Positions 8,305-15,593 of a stretch of 29,517 nucleotides of DNA are shown one piece after another. Below the pieces are notes generated by a model. That model saw only the letters and a list, made by a program, of their open reading frames with translations. It was not told where the DNA came from and searched no databases. How positions within the stretch are numbered: the stretch's first letter is position 1; every line of letters begins with the position of its first letter. The stretch spans positions 1 to 29,517 of the forward strand of contig JAWWBX010000016.1 in the NCBI GenBank assembly GCA_033720735.1, written 5' to 3'. The stretch comes from B8-G4 sp033720735 (lineage in GTDB: Bacteria; Bacteroidota; Bacteroidia; Chitinophagales; Saprospiraceae). Both the position numbers and the translations under genes were made by a program.

Positions 8305-9303
8305 TCAGGGCACCTCGATCACGTCGAGGATCGACTGAATGATCATTTCCTGATTTACATTCTCTGCTTCTGCTTCGTAGCTCAGGCCGATCCGGTGCCG
8401 CAGGACATCGAACGCCAGATTGCGCACATCTTCCGGGATGACATAGCCACGGCGGTGCATGAAAGCGAGTGCTTTGGAGGCGATTGCCAGGTAGATGCTG
8501 GCTCGCGGCGACGCCCCGTATCCGATCAACGGTGCCGCATCCCCCAGACCATAACGCTCGGGGTCGCGGGTGGCAAACACGATATCAAGGATATAATTTT
8601 CAATCTTCTCATCCATGTACACGCGGCGGACTGTTTCTCTCGCCTTGATGATCTCTGCCGGCTCGATGACCGGCGGTACGGCCTGAGTCGTGGCACCATT
8701 CAGGTTCATACGGACGATCTGCTGCTCCTCTTCCTTGGTCGGGTAGTCGATCTTCACCTTGAGCATGAACCGGTCGATCTGTGCCTCGGGGAGTGGATAC
8801 GTCCCTTCCTGCTCGATGGGGTTTTGCGTCGCCAGCACCAGAAACGGCTCTTCGAGCCTGAACGTTTCCTTGCCAATCGTTACCTGTCGCTCCTGCATGG
8901 CTTCCAACAACGCACTCTGGACTTTTGCCGGCGCCCGGTTGATTTCGTCGGCGAGGATGAAGTGTGCAAAGATCGGCCCCTTGCGCACGGAAAACTCGGT
9001 CGTGGAGGGATTGTAGATCATGGTGCCGAGGATATCGGCCGGAAGCAAGTCCGGTGTAAACTGGATGCGCTGGAAATCAGCGTGCACACTGGAAGCCAGC
9101 GTTTTGATGGCCAGTGTCTTCGCCAACCCGGGCAACCCCTCCAACAGCACATGCCCGTCGGCAAGCAACCCGAGCATCAGCCTGTTGAGCATTTGCTGCT
9201 GCCCTACGATGACCTTGCCACAGTTCTGATGAATACGTTCGACAAAGGCACTGTCGAGGTAAATCTGTTGATTGAGTGCTTCGATATCTACACTTGTCTG
9301 CAT
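8305..9303 (-). CDS. moxR: MoxR-family AAA+ ATPase
   Basis: A 332-residue AAA+ ATPase, first gene of the Bat operon. MoxR proteins act as chaperone-like ATPases that help activate vWA-domain partners. Visible motifs are Walker A GLPGLAKT (56-63), Walker B LADE (117-120), sensor 1 Asn in ATQNP (about 161) and an arginine-finger candidate in QIDRF (R178). Starting at the ATG at 9303 gives a normal MoxR N-terminus (MQTSVDIEAL). The frame remains open to 9372, but the extra 23 residues are unlike the family and would cover the likely promoter at 9332-9339. Confidence 0.95.
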   Translation of the reverse strand: MQTSVDIEALNQQIYLDSAFVERIHQNCGKVIVGQQQMLNRLMLGLLADGHVLLEGLPGLAKTLAIKTLASSVHADFQRIQFTPDLLPADILGTMIYNPSTTEFSVRKGPIFAHFILADEINRAPAKVQSALLEAMQERQVTIGKETFRLEEPFLVLATQNPIEQEGTYPLPEAQIDRFMLKVKIDYPTKEEEQQIVRMNLNGATTQAVPPVIEPAEIIKARETVRRVYMDEKIENYILDIVFATRDPERYGLGDAAPLIGYGASPRASIYLAIASKALAFMHRRGYVIPEDVRNLAFDVLRHRIGLSYEAEAENVNQEMIIQSILDVIEVP

Positions 9304-9331
9304 GACCCGGTTGTCTTGTTGGATGTGCGCC

Positions 9332-9339
9332 CAAAGATA
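9332..9339 (-). promoter_or_regulatory. Bacteroidetes -7 element for moxR/Bat operon
   Basis: On the minus strand the sequence is TATCTTTG, a full match to the Bacteroidetes -7 consensus TAnnTTTG. It ends 28 bases before the moxR ATG, giving a leader of about 20 bases. I see no clear TTG at the expected -33 distance, so the support is the -7 match and its position. Confidence 0.5.
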
Positions 9340-9443
9340 GCACAATGCGGTGCAGCGGGCGCAGGCGTCCAAAAATACCGCAAGCGCCTATGGACGTCAA
9401 ATCAATTAACGCAATGTTAACAGGCAATGACGTCAGTCGAGCC

Positions 9444-9451
9444 TAACTTTG
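9444..9451 (+). promoter_or_regulatory. Possible -7 element for the secreted protein gene at 9457
   Basis: TAACTTTG matches TAnnTTTG exactly and ends only five bases before the chosen ATG at 9457. If used, the transcript would be leaderless or nearly so. No -33 TTG is evident, so this may be a chance match. Confidence 0.3.
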
Positions 9452-9456
9452 ACCAC

Positions 9457-10089
9457 ATGAGATGGATCCTCCTGATACCCCTGGCTTTGGGCGTGGTTGC
9501 CGTGGCAACGGCCCAGTCTGCCAGCCCTGAAGCGCCCGCAGTTCCAAGCGCTGAGCAGCATATCGACTGGCTTGCTGAGGGGACGCTGCTGGTACGTCTG
9601 CCTGCCAACCGGAGCAAGATGCAGGCGATTGAAAAGGCACTTGCAGATGAAACACTGTCAGAACGGGCGCGCGACCGGCTCGTAGCACTTCTCGCCGAAA
9701 CCAAAGAAGAAACGGCCGCACAGCAACAGGCGTATGTCACTGCATTTCAGGATGAGTACAACTTTTCTGACGTCGGGTTCTTTTTCGATTATGACACGCC
9801 GGCCGTACTCGAGGGATGGGGCAACGTGTACGATTTCGATCTGATGTCTGAAAAGGAGATCAGCTTGGACAAGCCCTGGTACATCCTGTCGATCGGGCGT
9901 ACACCCGAATCGCGCGTCTCGGGCCTGGTTGTCCTCGATCACCAGCTCGATCCGGTGCCCAGGCCGTTTCCCAACAGTGTGATCACTTCAGGGTTCGCTG
10001 TGATCGGAGCATGGCTGTCTGCAGATCCGGCCGAGCACTATTTTGTACGCAAATTGCAGAAGAACCTGGACCGCTTTTCAGAGCGCTGA
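9457..10089 (+). CDS. Secreted protein of unknown function
   Basis: A 210-residue protein not recognised from any named family. The ATG at 9457 begins a clear signal peptide (MRWILLIPLALGVVAVATAQS, cut near residue 20). The upstream ATG at 9427 would add ten polar residues in front of it and is less likely. The mature part has a short helical, charged region (about 35-95), then an aromatic and Asp-rich segment (FFFDYDTPAVLEGWGNVYDF, about 108-127) and a C-terminal region with hydrophobic strands. The coding sequence ends two bases from a convergent gene. It is divergent from moxR, so possible shared regulation with the Bat operon is only positional inference. Confidence 0.7.
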   Translation: MRWILLIPLALGVVAVATAQSASPEAPAVPSAEQHIDWLAEGTLLVRLPANRSKMQAIEKALADETLSERARDRLVALLAETKEETAAQQQAYVTAFQDEYNFSDVGFFFDYDTPAVLEGWGNVYDFDLMSEKEISLDKPWYILSIGRTPESRVSGLVVLDHQLDPVPRPFPNSVITSGFAVIGAWLSADPAEHYFVRKLQKNLDRFSER

Positions 10090-10091
10090 TC

Positions 10092-10424
10092 TCACTGTCG
10101 CTGGCGACGCAGCGAATCAAGGCGAACACTATCGGGTAACACGCGGACTTCCGGGAAGGCCGGTTTCTGTGGCTTTGGTGGCTTTTGAATTGGCGTCACC
10201 GCCTCCTCCCGCGCACGGGCGCGGATCAGAGAGTCGACGCGCGCAATCGCCATATCCAGCGCCCGGTCCTTGCAAATACGCAGTTGGCGTGCCCGAAAAT
10301 CCTCCACCTTTATCGCCACGCCCTGCTCAACAATCTCCTCTTCAGACAACGCCGGTTTTTGCTGGAAGCTGGCCAGACCGAGCGCAGTAAAGACCGCACA
10401 GCATATGATGATCTGTCGTGTCAT
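10092..10424 (-). CDS. Small exported protein, last gene of the xerD-lptB operon
   Basis: A 110-residue unrecognised protein. A hydrophobic N-terminal segment (about 5-20) looks like a signal peptide or anchor. The rest is strongly charged and helical, with a Pro/Lys-rich linker (PPKPQKPAFP) and a tail of repeated D-S-x-R-L-D-S-L-R pattern. Its ATG overlaps the stop of the preceding small lipoprotein gene by four bases, so the two are likely translated together. Tight linkage to lptB suggests an envelope role, which is inference. Confidence 0.6.
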   Translation of the reverse strand: MTRQIIICCAVFTALGLASFQQKPALSEEEIVEQGVAIKVEDFRARQLRICKDRALDMAIARVDSLIRARAREEAVTPIQKPPKPQKPAFPEVRVLPDSVRLDSLRRQRQ

Positions 10425-10666
10425 TGTCCGATGAGAGATTGACGTTCGAGAGTGCGTACCTCAAGGATCGAATCAGCCGCCTCCGCCACCAACGAATCGA
10501 ACCACACCCTGCAGAGCGAATCGAGTTCGGGGCGTAAGAGATTGATCTGGCGGGCGGCGACAGTGTCGATCGTCCGGCGCAGATCGCCGGTGATCGGCAC
10601 CTCCCGTTTGCCACAGGCGGGTAAGACAAGCAGTCCCGCGAACAGTATGGAGAACAGTACCCGCAC
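10421..10666 (-). CDS. Small predicted lipoprotein downstream of lptB
   Basis: An 81-residue protein with a short signal peptide and a canonical lipobox LPAC (Cys18). The mature part of about 63 residues is helical, with alternating charged and Leu/Val positions. It starts with GTG at 10666, two bases after the lptB stop; no in-frame ATG is available without losing the signal peptide. It overlaps the next gene by four bases. I do not recognise a family. Position after lptB and the lipobox together suggest an envelope lipoprotein. Confidence 0.65.
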   Translation of the reverse strand: MRVLFSILFAGLLVLPACGKREVPITGDLRRTIDTVAARQINLLRPELDSLCRVWFDSLVAEAADSILEVRTLERQSLIGQ

Positions 10667-10668
10667 AA

Positions 10669-11403
10669 CTACATCAGTTTGCGGCGTAGCTCGAAGTGTT
10701 TACCGAGATACACCTTGCGCACCATCTCGTCTTCGGCAAGCTCTTCAGCCGTCCCTGAGCGCAGAATACGCCCTTCAAACATCAGGTACGCCCGATCCGT
10801 GATCGACAGTGTTTCCTGCACGTTGTGGTCGGTGATCAGGATGCCGATGTTTTTTTCCTTCAATTTTGAAACGATATACTGAATGTCCTCGACAGCGATC
10901 GGATCGATCCCCGCGAAGGGCTCGTCAAGCAGGATAAACTTGGGGTTGGTCGCTAGTGAACGGGCGATTTCAGTGCGGCGCCGTTCACCTCCCGAAAGGC
11001 TGTCCCCGACATTCTTCCTCACCTTCGTAAGGCCAAACTCTTCGATCAGGGACGCGCAGCGTGCGCGCTGCTCAGCCTTGTTCAATAAGGTCATTTCCAG
11101 CACTGCTAAAATATTGTCTTCGACGCTCAGCTTGCGAAACACCGAGGGCTCCTGCGGCAGGTATCCAATTCCGCGCCGGGCGCGCTTGTACATGGGCAGA
11201 TGGGTGATCTCCTCGTCGGCCAGAAAGACCCTGCCCTCGCTGGGTTTGATGAAGCCGACCACCATGTAGAAGGTCGTGGTCTTGCCGGCACCGTTGGGGC
11301 CGAGCAATCCGACGATCTCGCCTTGCCGTACCTCGATGGAGGCCTCGTCCACCACCTTGCGGCGTCCGTAGTACTTATCGAGCTTGTCGGTATACAGTTT
11401 CAT
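10669..11403 (-). CDS. lptB: LPS export ABC transporter ATPase LptB
   Basis: A 244-residue ATPase that powers extraction of lipopolysaccharide from the inner membrane with LptF/LptG/LptC. Motifs: Walker A GPNGAGKT (35-42), signature LSGGE (136-140), Walker B FILLDEP (156-162) and the H-loop His193 (TDHNV). The segment GIGYLPQEPSVFRKL and the tail GKHFELRRKLM fit LptB rather than other ABC ATPases. The ATG shares one base with the upstream gene's TAA (TAATG). None of lptA, lptC, lptF or lptG is in the window. Confidence 0.93.
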   Translation of the reverse strand: MKLYTDKLDKYYGRRKVVDEASIEVRQGEIVGLLGPNGAGKTTTFYMVVGFIKPSEGRVFLADEEITHLPMYKRARRGIGYLPQEPSVFRKLSVEDNILAVLEMTLLNKAEQRARCASLIEEFGLTKVRKNVGDSLSGGERRRTEIARSLATNPKFILLDEPFAGIDPIAVEDIQYIVSKLKEKNIGILITDHNVQETLSITDRAYLMFEGRILRSGTAEELAEDEMVRKVYLGKHFELRRKLM

Positions 11404-13010
11404 TATTCAGTCCATGTCACGGTGACGTCAACATCCCAGCCCGCCCGCAATGGTTCAAGATCCCGTAAAAGCAAACGCTCGGGTTGTGACAAAGTTGCGA
11501 AATCACCGGGATCCCAACGCCCGTTACCATTCCGGTCCTCGATCAGGCGCAAGGCGTATTTTTTGGCCGGCAGGCGGCCGTACACCAGGGTCGTATCCTG
11601 GACATCCCTCAGTCGTTGTGACTTGACCGTTGTCTGCCCATCCAGGAGCTGCATAACATACGTCCGCGCTGAATCCAGACCACCAACGCGGATGGTGATC
11701 GAGCCAAACGCGGTAGAATCCTCAACATTGACCCGGTATGCTGTGGAGTCATTGACCCCTCCGAACAGATCGGTGACGGCACCCTGCAACAGGGTCACCT
11801 GATACCGTCCCGCAACGGGCCATGGGCATTGCAGCCGCACCTTGCGCTGGTCAACAGTATCGCGTTGAACTCTGCAGTCGCTGACGGAGGTCGAATCATT
11901 GAGTTGTACGCGGACGCGCGCAGGGTCGATCGCAACTACCGGTGTCGCGCATTCCAATACCAGGGAACTCTCCGGATGCACACTCCGGCCGGTGAGTCGC
12001 ACCCTCACGGGGCGGCGCACTTCGGCCGGATCAAACGGGCGCAGGCGGATCGTATCCAGCACCGTCGTGTCATGGCGGATCTCGATCATCGCCGTGTCAG
12101 CGTTGCGGTGCCACAGTCGCAGCGTGTCCTGGTCGACAAGCCAGTGGTCTGGCACGGAGCCGCGCACCGCGTTGAGCATGAGCGTGTCGACTGGTCGCGA
12201 CAGTGCCACCTTGACCACGCCCGCAGGCCGTTGTTGTTGAAGCAGGACAGCAGGCCTGGGCAGGGCGACATAGGCGTTGAGCCTGATCTCCGGTGTGGCA
12301 CCAGGGCTCACATAGACTGGCTCGGGCGCAAATGCGAACATCTCCCCCTCCTGGTCGTAGAGGTAGTTGAGATTGGCATCCCGCAGCGCGTACACCCTGA
12401 AGGTATCCTGCCTCATAAAATCGATCCGGAACATGCCACCCTCTCCCGTCCGCGCAAAATAGGCTGGCCTGCGGCTGGTGATCGCTGTATCACTCTGATC
12501 GTTGTGCAGGATGACGTAGATGCCTGATTCCGGTTTTCCGGTTTCCGCATTGAACACGCTACCCGACACCGATAGTGAATCGATGAAAGCGCCCGTCGAG
12601 AAAACGAACACCAGGTTTTCTGCCGGGTTGCCTTCTGTGAGGTCCTGTACTGCCTCGCCGAAGTTGATCGTATAGGTGGTATTCTCATTGAGCACTTCGT
12701 CCTTGTGAAAGGCATAGACCACTGTCTTCCCCCTGAGAGTGATCTCCGGATTATTCTCCAGGAGAGGCGAAATGACGACCTGTGACGGAGCATCCCTGAG
12801 CTGTACCCATTCGTTAAATGTGAGCCGGATGTCCTGCTTCGTAAAGTTGGTCTGCTGATTGGGCGTACTCGCCTCCGGCACCAGCTGTGGAGGCGTTTCA
12901 TCTCTGGGGCCGCCAGTCGGTGCGACCGGATTCGCACATTGTACGACGAGCGCGATGCCACCACACAGGAGAAGCAGGCGGCAAAGGCCGTGTGCGTCAA
13001 ACCGGGTCAT
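11403..13010 (-). CDS. Ig-like domain lipoprotein (Big_5 type)
   Basis: A 535-residue exported protein of a Bacteroidota family whose mature N-terminus reads CANPVAPTGGP, followed by DETPPQL. A Big_5/SbsA-type Ig-like domain covers about residues 40-140. A carboxypeptidase-regulatory-like beta domain follows (VSGSVFNAETGKPESG, from about 148), then longer beta-rich regions and a C-terminal part with DRNGNGRWDPGD, resembling a calcium-binding loop. The predicted lipid Cys is residue 25; the residue before it is Gln, not the usual Gly/Ala/Ser. I chose the ATG at 13010; the frame opens with a GTG at 13031 next to the xerD stop. The gene sits between the recombinase and lptB genes. Function is unknown; probably outer-membrane or surface associated. 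Confidence 0.8.
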   Translation of the reverse strand: MTRFDAHGLCRLLLLCGGIALVVQCANPVAPTGGPRDETPPQLVPEASTPNQQTNFTKQDIRLTFNEWVQLRDAPSQVVISPLLENNPEITLRGKTVVYAFHKDEVLNENTTYTINFGEAVQDLTEGNPAENLVFVFSTGAFIDSLSVSGSVFNAETGKPESGIYVILHNDQSDTAITSRRPAYFARTGEGGMFRIDFMRQDTFRVYALRDANLNYLYDQEGEMFAFAPEPVYVSPGATPEIRLNAYVALPRPAVLLQQQRPAGVVKVALSRPVDTLMLNAVRGSVPDHWLVDQDTLRLWHRNADTAMIEIRHDTTVLDTIRLRPFDPAEVRRPVRVRLTGRSVHPESSLVLECATPVVAIDPARVRVQLNDSTSVSDCRVQRDTVDQRKVRLQCPWPVAGRYQVTLLQGAVTDLFGGVNDSTAYRVNVEDSTAFGSITIRVGGLDSARTYVMQLLDGQTTVKSQRLRDVQDTTLVYGRLPAKKYALRLIEDRNGNGRWDPGDFATLSQPERLLLRDLEPLRAGWDVDVTVTWTE

Positions 13011-13033
13011 GCGCGAAAATAGACAGATCACCT

Positions 13034-13960
13034 TTATGATACGTCCGAAACCCTCGGGTTGTTTCTTGGATGGAACGAAAGGATCGTCTCCCTGAGGTAT
13101 TCTGCGTTGAGGTGCGTGTAGATCTCGGTAGTGGTAATCGAAGCATGCCCCAGCATCTCCTGCACAGCACGCAGATCAGCTCCCCCCTCGACCAGATGGG
13201 TGGCAAACGAATGACGGAATGTATGCGGACTGACCTCTTTGTCGATCCCAGCTTTGCGCGCCAGGTCTTTAACGATCTTGAAGACCATGACCCGGCTGAG
13301 GCCGCGGCCACGTCGGTTGAGAAACAAGTGATCTTCGTATCCCGGCTGCACGTGCAACATCCCGCGCCGGTCACCTTCCAGATAGAGCCGGATATGCTTG
13401 ATCGCCTCCGCTCCGATCGGTACCAGTCGTTCTTTGTCGCCCTTTCCCGTGACTTTCAGCATACCAATATCGGTGAAGAGGTGGGAGCGGCGGAGGCTGA
13501 TTAGTTCGCTGACCCGCAGTCCGCACGCATAGAGGGTCTCGATGATCGCCCGGTTGCGGGTGCCTTGCGGGTGGCTGAGGTCGATCGCAGAGATCATGGC
13601 TTCAATTTCTGCGAAGCTGAGTACTGCTGGCAGTGTGCGGTCAAGGCGCGGACCTTCGATCAGTGCCAACGGGTCCGTTTCGATCAGCTCCTCGAGGAAT
13701 GCAAAACGGTAAAATGCCCGGAGACCGGAAAGGATCCGCGACTGGGTCCGGGCGCTCAGACCCAGGTCCGCAATATACTGCAGGAAGCCCTCCACGTGAA
13801 CAGAGGTCACCGCATCTGGTCCGACTTCCAACCCGTGCTCGTCAAGAAACGCTTGCAGGTGCCCGACATCACGCAGGTAGGCTTCCACCGAATGTGGTGA
13901 GAGTGAGCGTTCCAGTTTCAGGAACATTTCAAATCCGCGGATCGTACTGCCCCAGTCCAT
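13034..13960 (-). CDS. xerD: Tyrosine recombinase XerC/XerD
   Basis: A 308-residue site-specific recombinase that resolves chromosome dimers at dif. It has the N-terminal SAM-like core-binding domain (about 5-95) and the catalytic domain with the full set of residues: R149 (CGLRVSEL), K173 (TGKGDKERL), H246 and R249 (HTFRHSFATH), H272 (LGHASITTT) and nucleophile Y281. Length and the conserved TTEIYTHL fit chromosomal Xer proteins rather than phage integrases, and no att repeats or phage genes lie nearby. It is first in a five-gene minus-strand operon. XerC versus XerD cannot be settled here; the symbol follows the closer-looking XerD pattern. Confidence 0.9.
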   Translation of the reverse strand: MDWGSTIRGFEMFLKLERSLSPHSVEAYLRDVGHLQAFLDEHGLEVGPDAVTSVHVEGFLQYIADLGLSARTQSRILSGLRAFYRFAFLEELIETDPLALIEGPRLDRTLPAVLSFAEIEAMISAIDLSHPQGTRNRAIIETLYACGLRVSELISLRRSHLFTDIGMLKVTGKGDKERLVPIGAEAIKHIRLYLEGDRRGMLHVQPGYEDHLFLNRRGRGLSRVMVFKIVKDLARKAGIDKEVSPHTFRHSFATHLVEGGADLRAVQEMLGHASITTTEIYTHLNAEYLRETILSFHPRNNPRVSDVS

Positions 13961-14024
13961 AGCTGCGCCTATGCCATCATCGGTGCAAAATCGCTAATTT
14001 GCGAACGTCGAATACGGTCGAATT

Positions 14025-15587
14025 ATGAGAATAATTAATATAAAATTAATTCTTTTTCTGGCAGTTATGCTGATGACCTGGGGGGTGTCGGCACAACAAC
14101 TCAGTACGGCGCCTGATCCCACCCTGGAATCGCCGTACAATACCATGTACATTCATCTCTACTATCTGCAGGCCGACTCCTATCAGCCCGGGATCGCAGC
14201 CGAGGCTATTGCCCCGGGGCCCGATAGTGCTACCTCCGTCGATCTGGCAATCAAGATCAAACAGATCTTCGATGGCAAGGGATTGTACGTCCGGCTCAAT
14301 GAATTGCCGCAAGAAGAAAACTATACAGACAGTACCTCGCGCAAACCCTACTATACGCCATTCCCACGCTACCTGCCGGAGGTGTATCTCGAACGTATCA
14401 ACGGGAAGTGGTATTACTCCCGTGAAACGGTGGCGCTCATCCCGGCACTACATGACAAGGTGTTCCCCTTTGGCGCCGATATCCTCACCAGGATCTTGCC
14501 GATCCGTTCCGACTTCAGACTATTCGGGCTGGCCCTATGGCAGCTCCTGGGCATCATGCTGGTGCTTTTGATCTGTTATGTCATACATGCCGGGGTGAGC
14601 CTGCTCTTCCGGATTACCCTGCGGTTCTTGACTGGTGGCGAGTACAAATGGACATTTATCGGCAAGGAGTCGGTCCGGAAGCTGGCGCGCTATCTAAGCA
14701 TTATTCTGGTGGTCTGGCTCGCCCGTATGATGATCCCCGCTTTGCAGCTCCCGATCAAAGGCTCCGAATTTGTCAATAAGTCACTCAATATCGTGATCGC
14801 CGTGATGATCATGCTCATCGCCATGGTAATCGTGAAGGTGTTGAGGGCCAGGGCACGCGAAGTTGCGCTGCGCACAGAAAACCGACTGGACGAGCAATTG
14901 CTCCCGATCCTTACCCGCATTATCAATATTGTCATTGTCACGGCCACGATCATTTACATCCTGCGTACACTCAACGTCAATGTGACGGCCTTGATCGCGG
15001 GCCTCTCCATAGGTGGTCTCGCCCTGGCGCTGGCTGCCCAGGACTCCGTCAAGAACCTCATCGGATCGGTGATGATCTTTTTTGACAAACCTTTCAAGAT
15101 CGATGATTATATCGTGGGCAGCGGTTTTGAGGGACAGGTCGTAGAGGTTGGTTTCCGGTCGACCAGGATCAAGACCCTGGATACGTCCATCATTTCGGTT
15201 CCCAACGGGCTGATCGCCAACATGCACATTAACAACATGGGTGTCCGTGTGTACCGTCTGTTCAACATCATGCTGTCGGTCACCTACCAGACCACGCCGG
15301 AGCAGTTGGAGGAATTTATCCAGGCACTGAGGCAGCTCATTATCGACCACCCAATCGTGCAGGATGAGAACTATTATGTTCACCTGCGTGAAATGGGTCA
15401 ATCTTCGATCAACATTATGTTCAGGTGTTACCTGGATGTCCCCGGCTTTGCTGAAGAACTCGCGGTTAAGGAAGAACTTTACCTGACCATCCTGCGGATG
15501 GCTGCCGAGCGTGGCATCGAGTTTGCCTATCCAACGACCACGGTGTTTGTGGAAGGCTTCGAACCAGACAAGGCCAACAAAGATTAA
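14025..15587 (+). CDS. MscS-family mechanosensitive ion channel
   Basis: A 520-residue inner-membrane channel expected to open under membrane tension. An N-terminal signal peptide (about 1-24) and a periplasmic domain (25-160) precede helices near 167-188, 222-240, 252-272 and 295-315. The pore-lining TM3 is about 319-345, with the Gly/Ala-rich packing pattern GLSIGGLALALAAQ. The cytoplasmic MscS beta domain follows, with the family motif VPNGLIANMHINN (392-404). It is larger than E. coli MscS, as is common for MscS-like proteins with extra helices. The ATG at 14025 has no evident Shine-Dalgarno site. The next gene begins seven bases after its stop. Confidence 0.92.
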   Translation: MRIINIKLILFLAVMLMTWGVSAQQLSTAPDPTLESPYNTMYIHLYYLQADSYQPGIAAEAIAPGPDSATSVDLAIKIKQIFDGKGLYVRLNELPQEENYTDSTSRKPYYTPFPRYLPEVYLERINGKWYYSRETVALIPALHDKVFPFGADILTRILPIRSDFRLFGLALWQLLGIMLVLLICYVIHAGVSLLFRITLRFLTGGEYKWTFIGKESVRKLARYLSIILVVWLARMMIPALQLPIKGSEFVNKSLNIVIAVMIMLIAMVIVKVLRARAREVALRTENRLDEQLLPILTRIINIVIVTATIIYILRTLNVNVTALIAGLSIGGLALALAAQDSVKNLIGSVMIFFDKPFKIDDYIVGSGFEGQVVEVGFRSTRIKTLDTSIISVPNGLIANMHINNMGVRVYRLFNIMLSVTYQTTPEQLEEFIQALRQLIIDHPIVQDENYYVHLREMGQSSINIMFRCYLDVPGFAEELAVKEELYLTILRMAAERGIEFAYPTTTVFVEGFEPDKANKD

Positions 15588-15593
15588 CATCGT

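Noticed and set aside
8020..9420. 466-codon plus-strand frame
   Set aside because: Antisense to moxR and the DUF58 gene, whose catalytic and family motifs are intact. No recognisable domain or signal peptide.
13034..13960. Xer-type recombinase as the integrase of a mobile element
   Set aside because: No tRNA, attachment repeats, phage or conjugation genes nearby; length and motifs fit the chromosomal dimer-resolution enzyme.
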